Shown in pieces: positions 18,135 to 26,870 of a stretch of DNA of 64,000 nt. This DNA is from Burkholderia sp. USMB20. Lineage in GTDB: Bacteria > Pseudomonadota > Gammaproteobacteria > Burkholderiales > Burkholderiaceae. The position numbers and the translations under genes are program-made. The DNA is taken from NCBI RefSeq assembly GCF_000949135.2, contig NZ_JTAN02000012.1:744001-808000 (forward strand), given 5' to 3'. The notes below the pieces were generated by a model. It searched no databases and was not told the DNA's origin. It saw only the letters and a list, made by a program, of their open reading frames with translations. Position 1 is the stretch's first letter; every line of letters begins with the position of its first letter.

Positions 18135-19916
18135 TTGGAAACCCAGAACACTCTTCGCAAACCGATGGACGGCACCGGTACCTCGCCGCTCACGGTCCTC
18201 AAGCGCCTGTGGCCGTACATCCGGCCGCTCATCGGCATCGTGCTGCTCGCCGTGATGACGATGGGCGTCGTCGCGGCCACGGAAGCCGGGATCCCGGCGC
18301 TGCTCAAGCCGCTGCTCGACCACGGCTTCGGCTCGCACGGCAGCGACAGCGCGAAATGGTACGTGCCGATCGCGGTGATCGGCCTCGCGCTCGTGCGCGG
18401 CGTGTCGCAGTACACGTCGAATTACCTGCTCAACTACGTATCGAACCGCATCCTGCTGCAACTGCGGCTCGAGATGTTCCAGCGGATGCTCCACACCGGC
18501 GCGTCGTTCTTCCAGCGCGAGACCGCGAGCACGGTGATCAACGCGATCGTGTTCGAGGTCAACCAGATCCTGTCGGTGCTGACCGGCGTGATGGTCACGC
18601 TCGTGCGCGACTCGCTGACCGTGGTGTTCCTGCTCGGCTACCTGTTCTACCTGAACTGGCGGCTCACGCTGATCGTCGCGGTGATCCTGCCGGGCATCGG
18701 CTGGCTCGTCAGCAAGATCAACCGCCGCCTGCGCCGCTTGAACCGCGAGCACCAGACGCTGACCAACGAGTTGTCGTACATCGTCGAGGAGACGGTCGGC
18801 GGCTACAAGGTCGTCAAGGTGCACAACGGCGAAGCGTACGAGATGGACCGCTTCACGACGATGAGCAAGCGCCTGCGCGGCTACGCGATGCGCATGACGA
18901 TCTCGGGCGGGCTCGCGCAGCCGCTCACGCAGTTCCTCGCGTCGATCGCGCTCGCGGTCGTGATCACGATCGCGGTCGTGCAGTCGACCAACGACCAGAC
19001 GACGGTCGGCGGTTTCGTCGCGTTCGTCACGTCGATGCTGCTGGTGATTTCGCCGCTCAAGCATCTGATCGACGTCAACCAGCCGCTGCAGCGCGGGATG
19101 ACGGCCGCCGAGCTGATCTTCGGGCTGATCGACGAGCCCGCCGAGCCGCAGGGCGGCGGCCGTGCGCTCGCGCACGCGCGCGGCGAGATCGAATTCCGCG
19201 ACGTGTCGTTCGACTACGGCGCCTCCGAGCGGCCGACGCTCGACCGCATTTCGTTCAAGGTCGCGCCGGGCGAGATGATCGCGCTCGCGGGGCCGTCCGG
19301 CAGCGGCAAGACGACCCTCGTGAACCTGCTGCCGCGCTTCTTCGATCCGACGGGCGGCGCGATCCTGGTCGACGGCGTGCCGGTGGCCGACTACGACATC
19401 CACGCGCTGCGCGGCCAGATGGCGATGGTCAGCCAGGACGTCGTGCTGTTCAACGACACGATCGCCGCGAACGTCGCGTACGGGCAGACGCCCGACCGCG
19501 CACGCGTGCAGGCGGCGCTCGAGGCCGCGAACCTCGCCGACGCGGTCGCCGCGATGCCCGACGGGCTCGACACGCTGGTCGGCGGCAACGGGATGCGACT
19601 GTCGGGCGGTCAACGGCAGCGGCTCGCGATCGCGCGCGCGATCTACAAGGACGCGCCGATCCTGATCCTCGACGAGGCGACTTCCGCGCTCGATTCGGAA
19701 TCCGAGCGTCACGTGCAGGCCGCGCTCGAGCGGCTGATGGAAGGGCGCACGACGCTCGTGATCGCGCACCGGCTGTCGACGATCGAGCGCGCGGACCGGA
19801 TCCTCGTGCTCGAAGCCGGCAAGATCGTCGAAGAGGGCAGCCACGACGAGCTCCTGCGCCACGGCGGGCTGTACGCGCACCTGCACCGGATCCAGTACCA
19901 GCAGCAGGCGGCGTGA
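18135..19916 (+). CDS. msbA: Lipid A export ABC transporter MsbA
   Basis: This 593-residue half-transporter homodimerises and flips lipid A-core across the inner membrane. The first about 330 residues form six transmembrane segments (ABC_membrane). The nucleotide-binding domain has Walker [10 protein letters not shown] (about 386), the Q-loop [10 protein letters not shown], signature [14 protein letters not shown] (about 489), Walker [13 protein letters not shown] and the switch His in VIAHRLST. Translation probably starts at TTG 18135: AAGAAGGA ends 5 bases before it, whereas the next ATG, ten codons on at 18165, has no ribosome site at the right distance. It follows the LPS glycosyltransferase block, which fits its role. 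Confidence 0.96.
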   Translation: METQNTLRKPMDGTGTSPLTVLKRLWPYIRPLIGIVLLAVMTMGVVAATEAGIPALLKPLLDHGFGSHGSDSAKWYVPIAVIGLALVRGVSQYTSNYLLNYVSNRILLQLRLEMFQRMLHTGASFFQRETASTVINAIVFEVNQILSVLTGVMVTLVRDSLTVVFLLGYLFYLNWRLTLIVAVILPGIGWLVSKINRRLRRLNREHQTLTNELSYIVEETVGGYKVVKVHNGEAYEMDRFTTMSKRLRGYAMRMTISGGLAQPLTQFLASIALAVVITIAVVQSTNDQTTVGGFVAFVTSMLLVISPLKHLIDVNQPLQRGMTAAELIFGLIDEPAEPQGGGRALAHARGEIEFRDVSFDYGASERPTLDRISFKVAPGEMIALAGPSGSGKTTLVNLLPRFFDPTGGAILVDGVPVADYDIHALRGQMAMVSQDVVLFNDTIAANVAYGQTPDRARVQAALEAANLADAVAAMPDGLDTLVGGNGMRLSGGQRQRLAIARAIYKDAPILILDEATSALDSESERHVQAALERLMEGRTTLVIAHRLSTIERADRILVLEAGKIVEEGSHDELLRHGGLYAHLHRIQYQQQAA

Positions 19917-20004
19917 CACAAAGTCGGGTCGCACCCGTGTGCTAGTCTTGATTGGGCAAGTCCAGTTGTTTCCGGTTCGACGTGACAACACGGAGGGAAG
20001 GACG

Positions 20005-20397
20005 ATGAGGAAGATGCACGGGATGATGCTGGCCGCGCTGGTTGCGGCGGGTCTCGCCGCGCCGGTCGCGATGGCGCAGGGGCACGGCAACGACGATAAC
20101 CACGGTGACCACGGCAATCACGGCATGCACCGCGGCCACGGTCCGAAGCACATGCCGCCCGGCCAGGCGATGCATCGCGACGACGACGTACCGCCGCGCT
20201 GGGCCGACCAGCCGCGCCGCGACTGGCACAAGGGCGACCGGCTCCCGGACGAATTCCGCGATCGCCAGTACGTGGTCGACGACTGGCGCGGCTATCGGCT
20301 GAGCCCGCCGCCGCGCGGCTATCACTGGGTCGGCGTCGGCGGCGACTATCTGCTCGTGCAGATCGGCTCGGGCATCGTGCTGCGGGTCGGTCCATAA
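20005..20397 (+). CDS. RcnB-family periplasmic protein
   Basis: This 130-residue protein has a signal peptide (MMLAALVAAGLAAPVAMA, cleavage near 25) followed by a His/Asp/Gly-rich segment (GHGNDDNHGDHGNHGMHRG) able to bind metal. The C-terminal half has the RcnB signature: a YVVDDWRGYRLSPPP-type stretch, then GYHWVGVGGDYLLVQIGSG. RcnB of E. coli is a periplasmic nickel/cobalt homeostasis factor; whether this paralogue binds metal is not known. The start at 20005 has an excellent GGAGGGAAGG ribosome site; the open frame upstream to 19939 is not needed. The gene stands alone between msbA and the leftward FUSC gene. Confidence 0.85.
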   Translation: MRKMHGMMLAALVAAGLAAPVAMAQGHGNDDNHGDHGNHGMHRGHGPKHMPPGQAMHRDDDVPPRWADQPRRDWHKGDRLPDEFRDRQYVVDDWRGYRLSPPPRGYHWVGVGGDYLLVQIGSGIVLRVGP

Positions 20398-20473
20398 CAC
20401 CTGCCATACCGGCCACACCTGCCGCCGCTCATCGCTTCATCCGGATGCCGGGGCGTGCGTCCCGGCATCCGCG

Positions 20474-21052
20474 TCACTTGTCCTGGTCCGACTTCGCCGC
20501 CCGGCGGAACCAGCGTCGCTCGATCCGCGACATTGCCCAGCACACCGCCAGCGCGCAGACGGTGCCGAGCGCGACTTCCCCGAGCCGCATCAGCGGAATG
20601 TCCCACAGCGGGCCGTTGCCCGGAAACAGCAGCACGATCGTCGCGGTGACGCCGCCGAGCCGCGCCGCGCTGCCGACGTTCAGGCACCAGCAGCCGACGA
20701 TCGTGATCGCGACCGCGATCGCATAGGCGACGAGGCGATCGCCGCCGAGCGCGGCCCCCGCGAAGCCGACCACGCCGCCGATCATCGCGCCGATGAACTG
20801 GTCGCGCGACAGCGACATCGTGTCCGAATAGTTGTGCTGCGTGACGGCGATCGCGGTGATCGCTGCCCACACGGCCTGCTCGGTGTGCAACGCGCGGCCG
20901 ATCGCGTACGCGAGGCACGCGCCGCACACGGCCTGCAGCGCCATCAGCGCGCCTTGCGTGAGGCGTTCGCCGAAAGTCAGCCCCTTGAACAGATCGAAGA
21001 TCGACTGCTGGATCTGCTGGCGGGCTTCGTTGAGGGTCCTGATCGTATCCAT
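20474..21052 (-). CDS. FUSC-family inner-membrane protein (small)
   Basis: The 192-residue protein has an amphipathic N-terminus followed by about five or six hydrophobic segments and the FUSC-like loop AITAIAVTQHNYSDTMSLSR, then IGAMIGGVVGFAGAAL. It corresponds to a single membrane half of the fusaric-acid-resistance/aromatic-acid-exporter superfamily, much shorter than full pumps. The function is not established for such short members. It is 35 bases downstream of the MFS gene on the same strand and probably belongs to the same transcript (PRC-barrel lipoprotein, MFS, FUSC). Confidence 0.8.
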   Translation of the reverse strand: MDTIRTLNEARQQIQQSIFDLFKGLTFGERLTQGALMALQAVCGACLAYAIGRALHTEQAVWAAITAIAVTQHNYSDTMSLSRDQFIGAMIGGVVGFAGAALGGDRLVAYAIAVAITIVGCWCLNVGSAARLGGVTATIVLLFPGNGPLWDIPLMRLGEVALGTVCALAVCWAMSRIERRWFRRAAKSDQDK

Positions 21053-21087
21053 CGTGTCGGCCAAGAAGCGGGGCGGCGGTGCGTGTG

Positions 21088-22347
21088 TCAGTGCGCCTGT
21101 TCGGACGAGGCGGCGGCCGGCGTGCCCTCGGGTGCGTCGCCGTTCTCGACGCGCGTTTCGGGCATCGCGAGCCAGACGAGCAGGACCGCGAGCGCACCGG
21201 CGGCGGCTAGCCCGAAGAAGCTGATCGCATTGCCGAAGTGATCGGCGACATAGCCGGCCACGGCCGTGCTGAGCGTCGCGCCGATCCCGGCCGCGAGCCC
21301 GAACAGCCCGATGCACAGGTTGTAGCGGCCCTTGCCGCCCGCGACGTCGGCCGCGATCAGCGGCAGCATCACGCCGAACACGGCCGCGCTGATGCCGTCG
21401 AGCATCTGCACCGGCACGAGCAGGTACGGGCTGCTCACGCCAGCGAACATCAGCGCGCGCACCGGCAGCGCGGAGAAGCCGAGCAGCAGGATCGGCCGGC
21501 GTCCCCAGCGTTGCGAGGAACGGCCGACCCACGGCGACAGCATCGCGACGATCGCCTGCGGCACGATGATGCACGCGGCGATCACGAGCTGCACGTTCTC
21601 GCCCATCCCGGCCGTCACTTCGCCGGCCGCGAGGTTGAGCATCGCCGCATTCGACAGGTGGAACAGCACGACGCACGCCGCGAAGATCAGCATCCGGCGA
21701 TCGCGCAGCAGTTCGAGCAGCGTCTCGCGGTGCTCGCCTTCGTCGTGATCGTCGGGTTTCGACGATTGCGGGATCACTTCGTGCGTCGGCTGGATCATCG
21801 CGAGTGCGAACAGCGCGGGCAACGCCAGCACGGCGGTCAGCCAGAACACCGCGCGCGCGGAGAAATACTCGCCGGTGAGCCCCATCAGGCCCGCCGCGAC
21901 CGCGCTGCCGATCGACGCCCAGCGTGCGTTGCGGCCGAGCCGGTCGCCGAGATCGGCGCGGCCGACCAGCGAGAACGAGATCGCGGCCATCGCCGGCACG
22001 AGCATGCAGCTCGCGAAGCCGTGGAACACTTCGGCCGCGATCACCGGCACGATCGTCGGGCTCGACGCGAGCAGCACCGCGGACAGGATGATGGCCGCGA
22101 TCGCCCACGCGGCCGCGCCTTTCTTGTTCTTCAGCGCATCGACGGCCGCGCCGCCCGGCACCTGGCTGACCATCGCGCTGATCGTGCCGATCGACAGCAC
22201 CATGCCGATCTCGCCCTGCGTCCACTTGTGCGACGCGAGGTAGGACGCGATGAACGGACCGAACCCGGTTTGAACGTTTGCAACGAAAAAGTTGAGCCAG
22301 TCGAGGGACCGCAGACTGCGCACGCTGACGGAATGCTTGATCGTCAT
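21088..22347 (-). CDS. Major facilitator superfamily transporter
   Basis: The 419-residue protein has about twelve transmembrane segments in two halves separated by a charged loop (SSKPDDHDEGEHRE, about 205-220). Motif-A-like loops are present, such as GRADLGDRLGRNARW near 138 and GRSSQRWGRRP in the second half. The substrate cannot be read from the sequence; the closest description is a drug or metabolite efflux MFS protein. Its ATG overlaps the stop of the PRC-barrel gene by four bases (ATGA), so the two are translationally coupled. Confidence 0.88.
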   Translation of the reverse strand: MTIKHSVSVRSLRSLDWLNFFVANVQTGFGPFIASYLASHKWTQGEIGMVLSIGTISAMVSQVPGGAAVDALKNKKGAAAWAIAAIILSAVLLASSPTIVPVIAAEVFHGFASCMLVPAMAAISFSLVGRADLGDRLGRNARWASIGSAVAAGLMGLTGEYFSARAVFWLTAVLALPALFALAMIQPTHEVIPQSSKPDDHDEGEHRETLLELLRDRRMLIFAACVVLFHLSNAAMLNLAAGEVTAGMGENVQLVIAACIIVPQAIVAMLSPWVGRSSQRWGRRPILLLGFSALPVRALMFAGVSSPYLLVPVQMLDGISAAVFGVMLPLIAADVAGGKGRYNLCIGLFGLAAGIGATLSTAVAGYVADHFGNAISFFGLAAAGALAVLLVWLAMPETRVENGDAPEGTPAAASSEQAH

Positions 22348-23309
22348 CGGGTGGCACTCGCAGACGAAGCCGGCACCGGTGCCGGAGCAACGGGCGGGAA
22401 GACCGCGACGATCGGCTTGTCGGCCGCGTAGGGCGGCGACGCCTTGATCTGCGCATCGTTCAGGTCGAGCTGCGGATGCAGCGCCTTGTCGCGCGTGACG
22501 AAGCGCAGCGCGCCCCAGCTCGCGGCGATCGAGCGGCGGTCGGTGTTGACGAGCCCGCCGAGGTCGAGCACGACCGCCTGCGGCTGCGCGGCGCGGTCGA
22601 TCAGCACGTCGACGATGCGGCCGATCTTCGTGCCGTTCGGGCGCTCGACATCGCTGTCGAGCATCGGCAGTCGCGTCGCGGGCGACGCCGCGGCCGAACC
22701 CGACAGCGGCACGGCCTTGGGCCGCGCGGCCGGGGGCAGTTCGCCCGACGGCACGTCGAGCACGATCGGCTCCTGTTTGCCGCCCGGCGTGAAGCGGAAC
22801 ACGTTCCACGGGAAGATGACCTTGCGGTCGCCGACGCCCATGAAGCCCTGCAGGTTGACGATCATCTCGCGCGGCTTGCCGCTCGCGTCGGCCACCATGT
22901 CGACCGCGCGGCCGATCACCTTGCCGTTGCGGCGCGCGACCTCGCTGTCGAGCAGCGCATGGATCTGCGTGCGGTCGAGCGGGCGCGTCGCGACGATCGG
23001 GGCGGGCGGTGGTGGCGGAGGCGTCGGTGTTTCGGGGCGCTGCACGGGTTTCGGCCGCGTCACTTCGCGGTGCGGTTTCTTCGGTGCTTCCGGCGCTTCC
23101 GGTTGCGTCGGCGCCGGCACGGGCGGCATCGTCAGCGGTTCGCCGGCGGTTTCCTCGACGGGTTCGACGAGCGCTTCGCTGATCGGCGCGGGCGGATTCT
23201 GCGTCGGCAGCAGCCCGCAGCCGGACAGCAGCGCGGCGGCGAGAACGAGGAAGACCGTCGAGGACGGGAACGACATGCGGGATGCGGGAAACGGAAATCC
23301 GCCGCTCAT
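22344..23309 (-). CDS. PRC-barrel domain lipoprotein
   Basis: This 321-residue envelope protein has a signal sequence ending in the lipobox ALLSGCG near residue 31, a long Pro/Glu-rich linker (about 40-110) and two PRC-barrel-like repeats. The first is around 115-185 (LLDSEVARRNGKVIGRAVDM) and the second around 210-280 (MLDSDVERPNGTKIGRIVD). PRC barrels bind protein or RNA partners, but for periplasmic lipoproteins of this type nothing precise is known. I chose ATG 23309, which has GGAG 9 bases upstream; ATG 23276 is an alternative that still leaves a signal sequence. It is first in a three-gene leftward operon with the MFS and FUSC genes. Confidence 0.8.
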   Translation of the reverse strand: MSGGFPFPASRMSFPSSTVFLVLAAALLSGCGLLPTQNPPAPISEALVEPVEETAGEPLTMPPVPAPTQPEAPEAPKKPHREVTRPKPVQRPETPTPPPPPPAPIVATRPLDRTQIHALLDSEVARRNGKVIGRAVDMVADASGKPREMIVNLQGFMGVGDRKVIFPWNVFRFTPGGKQEPIVLDVPSGELPPAARPKAVPLSGSAAASPATRLPMLDSDVERPNGTKIGRIVDVLIDRAAQPQAVVLDLGGLVNTDRRSIAASWGALRFVTRDKALHPQLDLNDAQIKASPPYAADKPIVAVFPPVAPAPVPASSASATR

Positions 23310-23456
23310 TGACACTCACTCCATGGGTCGGGGGCCGGGCCCGGAGGCGCGCGGCTGGCGATGGATGGCGGGTGCGGGCGGCGCACCACGCGAGGTGAGA
23401 GTTTAACGTGTCTTCCTTTCAGGACCGATTTCTGCGGAGGATTGGACGCGGGATGG

Positions 23457-23555
23457 CGGGGAAAGGACCGGAACAGGGCAGGGAATAGCAGGAAAACGGC
23501 GAAGTAGGAAAACGACAGGTAAAGGGCAGGGAAAGGGGCAGGTAAACGGGCGGGG
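23457..23555. repeat. Purine-rich stretch with short direct repeats
   Basis: On the + strand this part of the 347-base gap between the PRC-barrel start and the collagen-like gene stop is almost pure A/G. It contains AGGGCAGGGAA at 23475-23485 and 23523-23533, and AGGAAAACG at 23490-23498 and 23506-23514. No gene is visible in the gap. Confidence 0.6.
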
Positions 23556-23656
23556 ATCGATCGCCGAGAGCGGGCGCCCGCCATCGGATCCCTCAGCGCG
23601 CACGGCACCCGACCGTCGACGACAGGTCGGGCGCCGCACGGGCCGCCGGCGTGGCG

Positions 23657-24799
23657 TTACTTGACCAGCCCGCCGAGCGTCGTCGTCACCGGGGCGAGCA
23701 GGCCGCCGCCGGTCTTCGACAGCGCGCCGGTGCCGCTGCCGCCCGCCAGGCCGCCGACCGGCGCGCTGCCGGCCGCCGCCGTCACGGTGCCGACCGCCGA
23801 GGTGAGCGCGCCTGCCGGATTGCCGCCGCCCGTCGCGCCGCCGAGGGCGCCGGTCGACAGGAGCCCCGTCACCGGGGCGAGCGGATTCGTCGCGGCGCTG
23901 CCGCCGCCGAGCAGCGCCGTGCCCGCGGTGGCGACCGTGTTGCCGGTCGCGGTCACGACGTTGCCGACGCCGGTCGTGACCGGATTGTTGCCGGTGTTCG
24001 CGAGCGTCGTGCCGGCGTTCGCGACACCGTTGCCGACGGTCGTCACGAGATTCGTCAGCGGTGCGCCGAGCGGCGTGCTCGCCGCGGCCGTCTGCGTGAG
24101 CGAGCCGACCGTCGTCGTGATCGGCGTGATCGCCGAGCTGGCCGCGCCCGTCACCTGCGCGACCGGGCCGGTCGACAGTTGCGTGCCGAGCGTCCCGCCG
24201 CCGCCCGCGATCGTGTTGCCGAGCGTCGTCACGGCACCGCCGACGGGCGATGTGACGGGCGCGAGCGGCGCCAGCGCCGAACCGCTCGCGCCGAGACTCG
24301 ACACGACGCCACCCGTCGCGGCGACGGCCTGGCCGAGATTCGTGACCACGCCACCCGTGCTGGCGACCGTCGTGCCGACCGGATCCGACGATGCGCCGAG
24401 CTGGCCGAGGCCCGAACCGAGACCGGTGCCGAGCGTCGTAACGGCGGCGCCGACGTCCTGCACCACCGTGCCGAGCCCTTGCGTCGTCGCGGGGTTCGTG
24501 CCGGGCAGCGTTTGCGACGCGATTGCCGTGCCGACACCCGATACCGCGCCGCCGCCGGCCGTCACGATGTTGCTCGACGCCGCGGTCGTCTGGCCGACGC
24601 CGTTGGCCGACGTGCCGCTCGAGCCGTTCCCCGTGCCGCCGGTCGATGCCGTCGGATCGCCGGACCCCGACCCGGAACCGCCGGTGCCCTGGCTCAGCGA
24701 GCCGGAGCCGCCGCACGCGGACAGCGACATCAGCGCCGCGGTACCGGCCGCGATCATGATCATTCGGAGTCCTGCTTGATGAATGGTGGGCGTGTTCAT
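23657..24799 (-). CDS. Gly/Thr/Ala-rich repetitive lipoprotein (collagen-like in database naming)
   Basis: This 380-residue protein starts with a signal sequence ending in a lipobox-like LSACG near residue 29 and then a Gly/Ser-rich spacer (GGSGSGSGDPTASTGG). The rest is built from degenerate units around V-T-T-L-G, such as DVGAAVTTLGTGLGSGLG, VGGAVTTLGNTIAGG and LGAPLTNLVTTVGNG. It has few charged residues and no cysteine after the lipid anchor. Burkholderia proteins of this kind are often named collagen-like triple-helix repeat proteins, but I do not see a regular Gly-X-Y register. A surface-exposed structural role is only an inference. GAGGA lies five bases before the ATG. Confidence 0.75.
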   Translation of the reverse strand: MNTPTIHQAGLRMIMIAAGTAALMSLSACGGSGSLSQGTGGSGSGSGDPTASTGGTGNGSSGTSANGVGQTTAASSNIVTAGGGAVSGVGTAIASQTLPGTNPATTQGLGTVVQDVGAAVTTLGTGLGSGLGQLGASSDPVGTTVASTGGVVTNLGQAVAATGGVVSSLGASGSALAPLAPVTSPVGGAVTTLGNTIAGGGGTLGTQLSTGPVAQVTGAASSAITPITTTVGSLTQTAAASTPLGAPLTNLVTTVGNGVANAGTTLANTGNNPVTTGVGNVVTATGNTVATAGTALLGGGSAATNPLAPVTGLLSTGALGGATGGGNPAGALTSAVGTVTAAAGSAPVGGLAGGSGTGALSKTGGGLLAPVTTTLGGLVK

Positions 24800-25250
24800 G
24801 TCGTCCTCGTCTCGATTATGGAAATGGATCAGGCGGCCTTCGTGTGCGCCGGTGTGTCGTCGCTGCGGAAGGGACGCGGCGGGCGCATCGTCGTTGTCTC
24901 CCTGATTGGCCTGTCGCCGTGCCGCGTATTCGCCTGAGTCGGAACCCGGAGCGCTTGCAGGACGCATTGCGTTGCATTCTTTCGTCTTGCTTGCCGATCG
25001 TGCCGGAAATCACCGGATTCGTACGATCAGAGTAGGTCCACGGCGGCGAGACGTCTTTTAATGATCGTTAAATTGAAGTAAGCGTCCGATTCACTGCCGG
25101 AATCGGGGTAATCACGATCGACACGAGGTGAGCCGTGTGATGGAGGCGGGAGGGACGGTGCGAGGGGAAGGCGGGACGGCGGCGCCTGCCTGGCCCGCCG
25201 TCGCGGCGGGCAGGCGCGGGCGCTGCCCGAGGGGCGGCGTAACGGCGGCG
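24800..25250. other. Intergenic region with an AT-rich dyad and a GC-rich hairpin
   Basis: I see no gene here. A 16-base near-perfect dyad (TTTAATGATCGTTAAA, 25057-25072) stands in an AT-rich patch unusual for this genome and could be an operator. A GC hairpin at 25183-25216, with outer stem CGCCTGC/GCAGGCG, lies just past the yggL stop but lacks a T tract on either strand. Confidence 0.5.
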
Positions 25251-25586
25251 TCAGGCGTCCGGATACCACGCGTCGGTGAATTCGCTGACCCGGACGTCGG
25301 TCAGCTCCGGACGTGCGGCCAGCCACGCCCGCACGTTCTCGCGGTCGGCGTCGGTGGTCGTGCCGCGCGGCGCGCCGGAGATCACGTAGGCGCCGATCCC
25401 TTCGTCAGCGGAGGCGACGGTCAGCAGCCCGTTCGCTTCGACGAAATCGATGAACGCATCGATCAGCTGGCCACGCTCGAGGTCGGACAACTCGTTGCGG
25501 TATTGCGCGGCCGCGTTGAACGCGAGTTCCTGGAACTCGGCGATGTGGAGTTTCTTGCGCTGGCGGCGGTTGTGGCGTTGGCTCAT
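25251..25586 (-). CDS. yggL: YggL-family 50S ribosome-binding protein
   Basis: This 111-residue acidic cytoplasmic protein has a basic N-terminus (MSQRHNRRQRKKLHIAEFQE) followed by LERGQLIDAFIDFVEANGLL and a C-terminal ELTDVRVSEFTDAWYP, the YggL/DUF469 pattern. The E. coli relative binds the 50S subunit, where it has been linked to ribosome assembly. The length fits the family (about 108). I chose ATG 25586; the frame is open upstream to 25643 but without similarity. It is transcribed leftward, divergent from the low-GC pair at 25.9 kb. Confidence 0.9.
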   Translation of the reverse strand: MSQRHNRRQRKKLHIAEFQELAFNAAAQYRNELSDLERGQLIDAFIDFVEANGLLTVASADEGIGAYVISGAPRGTTTDADRENVRAWLAARPELTDVRVSEFTDAWYPDA

Positions 25587-25737
25587 GGTGTGTGGTGAGT
25601 GAATGTGAGGGGGAAAGGATAGCGCGGCGGCCGCTGCGGGCACGATGTCGACGTGCCGCGCAGCCCGCGCACGCAGCGAGTGGCCCGAGCGTTGCGTCGT
25701 CGCGATATCGGTTTGTCGCGCGGTTGATCATGAAACC

Positions 25738-25750
25738 ATTGTTAAACAAT
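25738..25750. promoter_or_regulatory. AT-rich perfect dyad upstream of the unknown gene pair
   Basis: ATTGTT-A-AACAAT is a 13-base perfect inverted repeat, about 130 bases before the start at 25881 and 150 bases from the yggL start. It could be an operator for either gene; the evidence is shape and composition only. Confidence 0.3.
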
Positions 25751-25880
25751 CGATCGACCGGGATTTCTCGGCGTGGCTTGGCCCGGCGGCTCATCGCGCG
25801 TATGACCGAATGATACAGGGATGGCGAGCCGCTTCGGCTTTGCTAAGGTCGGCGGCTATTCGAACAACAACGAGGGCCGT

Positions 25881-26312
25881 ATGTCGGACAATCGCTATTC
25901 ATACAATGGTCATGTCGATCTCAAGCCGGCGGATTTGTTTTTCTGGATCGCGATCGATGAGATCCAGCGGCGCGTCGGGTTCGATGACCTTGCGGCCGCT
26001 TCGGCCATGTTGCTGGGTCAAGCCGATGTGCCGGCACCAGGAAAATTCGCTGCGGCGACCAAGGGCACATCGGTCGCCTCAATTGCTGCGCGCAAGCTGT
26101 TGCCGATTCAGATGAGAATGCGATTGCCAATGATCATGTCGGTGGGCGCTCAGGGTGTACGTATCGCGTCCACGCGGAATCTCGGTGCATGGGTCGGCCG
26201 AACCATCCCCGTGGTCGGGGAGTTGTTCTTGGCCGCCGACGCGGCCGTCATCATGTTCAACACGGTGCGTCGCTACAACGCCGTCGTCAAACTTGAAAAC
26301 AGGGTGTTCTGA
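25881..26312 (+). CDS. Small membrane-associated protein, STM2901-like
   Basis: This 143-residue protein starts at an ATG with GAGGG upstream. It has an acidic/hydrophobic N-terminal region (LKPADLFFWIAIDEIQRRVGF), a basic Met-rich middle part, and a C-terminal hydrophobic stretch (IPVVGELFLAADAAVIMF) followed by VRRYNAVVKLENRVF. The V-x-R-Y-N-x-V-V-K ending resembles the STM2901 family of Salmonella and phage-like elements, a judgement made from memory. The function is unknown. The next gene starts two bases after its stop. By eye the G+C is clearly lower than in flanking genes, which suggests later acquisition. Confidence 0.6.
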   Translation: MSDNRYSYNGHVDLKPADLFFWIAIDEIQRRVGFDDLAAASAMLLGQADVPAPGKFAAATKGTSVASIAARKLLPIQMRMRLPMIMSVGAQGVRIASTRNLGAWVGRTIPVVGELFLAADAAVIMFNTVRRYNAVVKLENRVF

Positions 26313-26314
26313 TC

Positions 26315-26698
26315 GTGTCTGCCGCTAGGTGGGAAAAGCTTGCCGCATTTGCGCGCGAAGAGCTCGGTCGCCCGTTGTTCGGCGGCCAATTGCGAATCGA
26401 GCCGTCGTCACGTCTCGAGGAGGATCTGCGCGTGACGGGAATCGATGCAATCGAATTCATCGACAAATGGGCCGAAACGTTCGGTGTGAATGCTGCCGAA
26501 TTCCCTTACGACCGCTACTTCGGCCCTGAAGGGCAGGAGATGGTGACGACGTTTCTCGCGCTGTTTTCCGAGCGTTACCGGAAGCGACCGCGTGTGCCCC
26601 TTACCCTCGGCATGCTGGAAGAAGCAATGCGCATCGGCCGATGGGATACGGACGCGATCGAGAGCGTTGCACGAGACCAGGTCGCTCGTGGGAAATGA
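26315..26698 (+). CDS. DUF1493-family protein
   Basis: This 127-residue cytoplasmic protein has a GTG start placed two bases after the preceding stop. It shows the DUF1493 pattern: SSRLEEDLRVTGIDAIEFIDKWAETFGVN around 29-57, then a conserved aromatic patch (FPYDRYFGPEG) and a C-terminal LTLGMLEEAMRIGRWD. The D-L-x-x-x-G-x-D-A-x-E motif recalls acyl carrier proteins, but with Asp-Ala where the phosphopantetheine Ser would be, so I do not expect it to carry a prosthetic group. DUF1493 genes are known next to STM2901-type genes. The G+C is low, as in its partner. Confidence 0.75.
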   Translation: MSAARWEKLAAFAREELGRPLFGGQLRIEPSSRLEEDLRVTGIDAIEFIDKWAETFGVNAAEFPYDRYFGPEGQEMVTTFLALFSERYRKRPRVPLTLGMLEEAMRIGRWDTDAIESVARDQVARGK

Positions 26699-26719
26699 GC
26701 CCACGAATCGGCGAAATGC

Positions 26720-26751
26720 AAAAAGCCCGCTTGCTGTCGCAAAGCGGGCTT
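26720..26751 (-). terminator. Terminator of the tRNA-fMet transcript
   Basis: AAGCCCGCTT / AAGCGGGCTT (26723-26732 and 26742-26751) forms a 10-bp stem. On the minus strand it is followed by a T run (complement of 26720-26724), 8 bases beyond the tRNA 3' end. On the + strand it could weakly terminate the DUF1493 gene. Confidence 0.85.
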
Positions 26752-26758
26752 CGATGTT

Positions 26759-26835
26759 TGGTTGCGGGGATAGGATTTGAACCTATGACCTTCGGGTTAT
26801 GAGCCCGACGAGCTGCCAGACTGCTCCACCCCGCG
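26759..26835 (-). tRNA. Initiator tRNA-fMet (anticodon CAT)
   Basis: The 77-nt tRNA begins CGCGGGG and ends CCCCGCAACCA with CCA encoded. It has the unpaired C1-A72 and the three G-C pairs before and after the anticodon loop (GGG-CTCATAA-CCC) that define initiator tRNAs. The T loop is GGTTCAAATCC. It is read leftward with its own promoter and terminator. Confidence 0.98.
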
Positions 26836-26841
26836 GCGCGA

Positions 26842-26870
26842 ATTATAGTGACACTGCTGCGGTGCGTCAA
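26842..26870 (-). promoter_or_regulatory. Promoter of tRNA-fMet
   Basis: On the minus strand TTGACG (26870-26865), a 17-base spacer and TATAAT (26847-26842): close to the sigma-70 consensus and only 6 bases before the tRNA 5' end. Confidence 0.9.

Noticed and set aside
25587-26835. An integrative element inserted at the tRNA-fMet 3' end
   Set aside because: The low-GC pair lies on the right side of the tRNA 3' end, but I find no integrase gene and no second copy of the tRNA 3' sequence at the far side.
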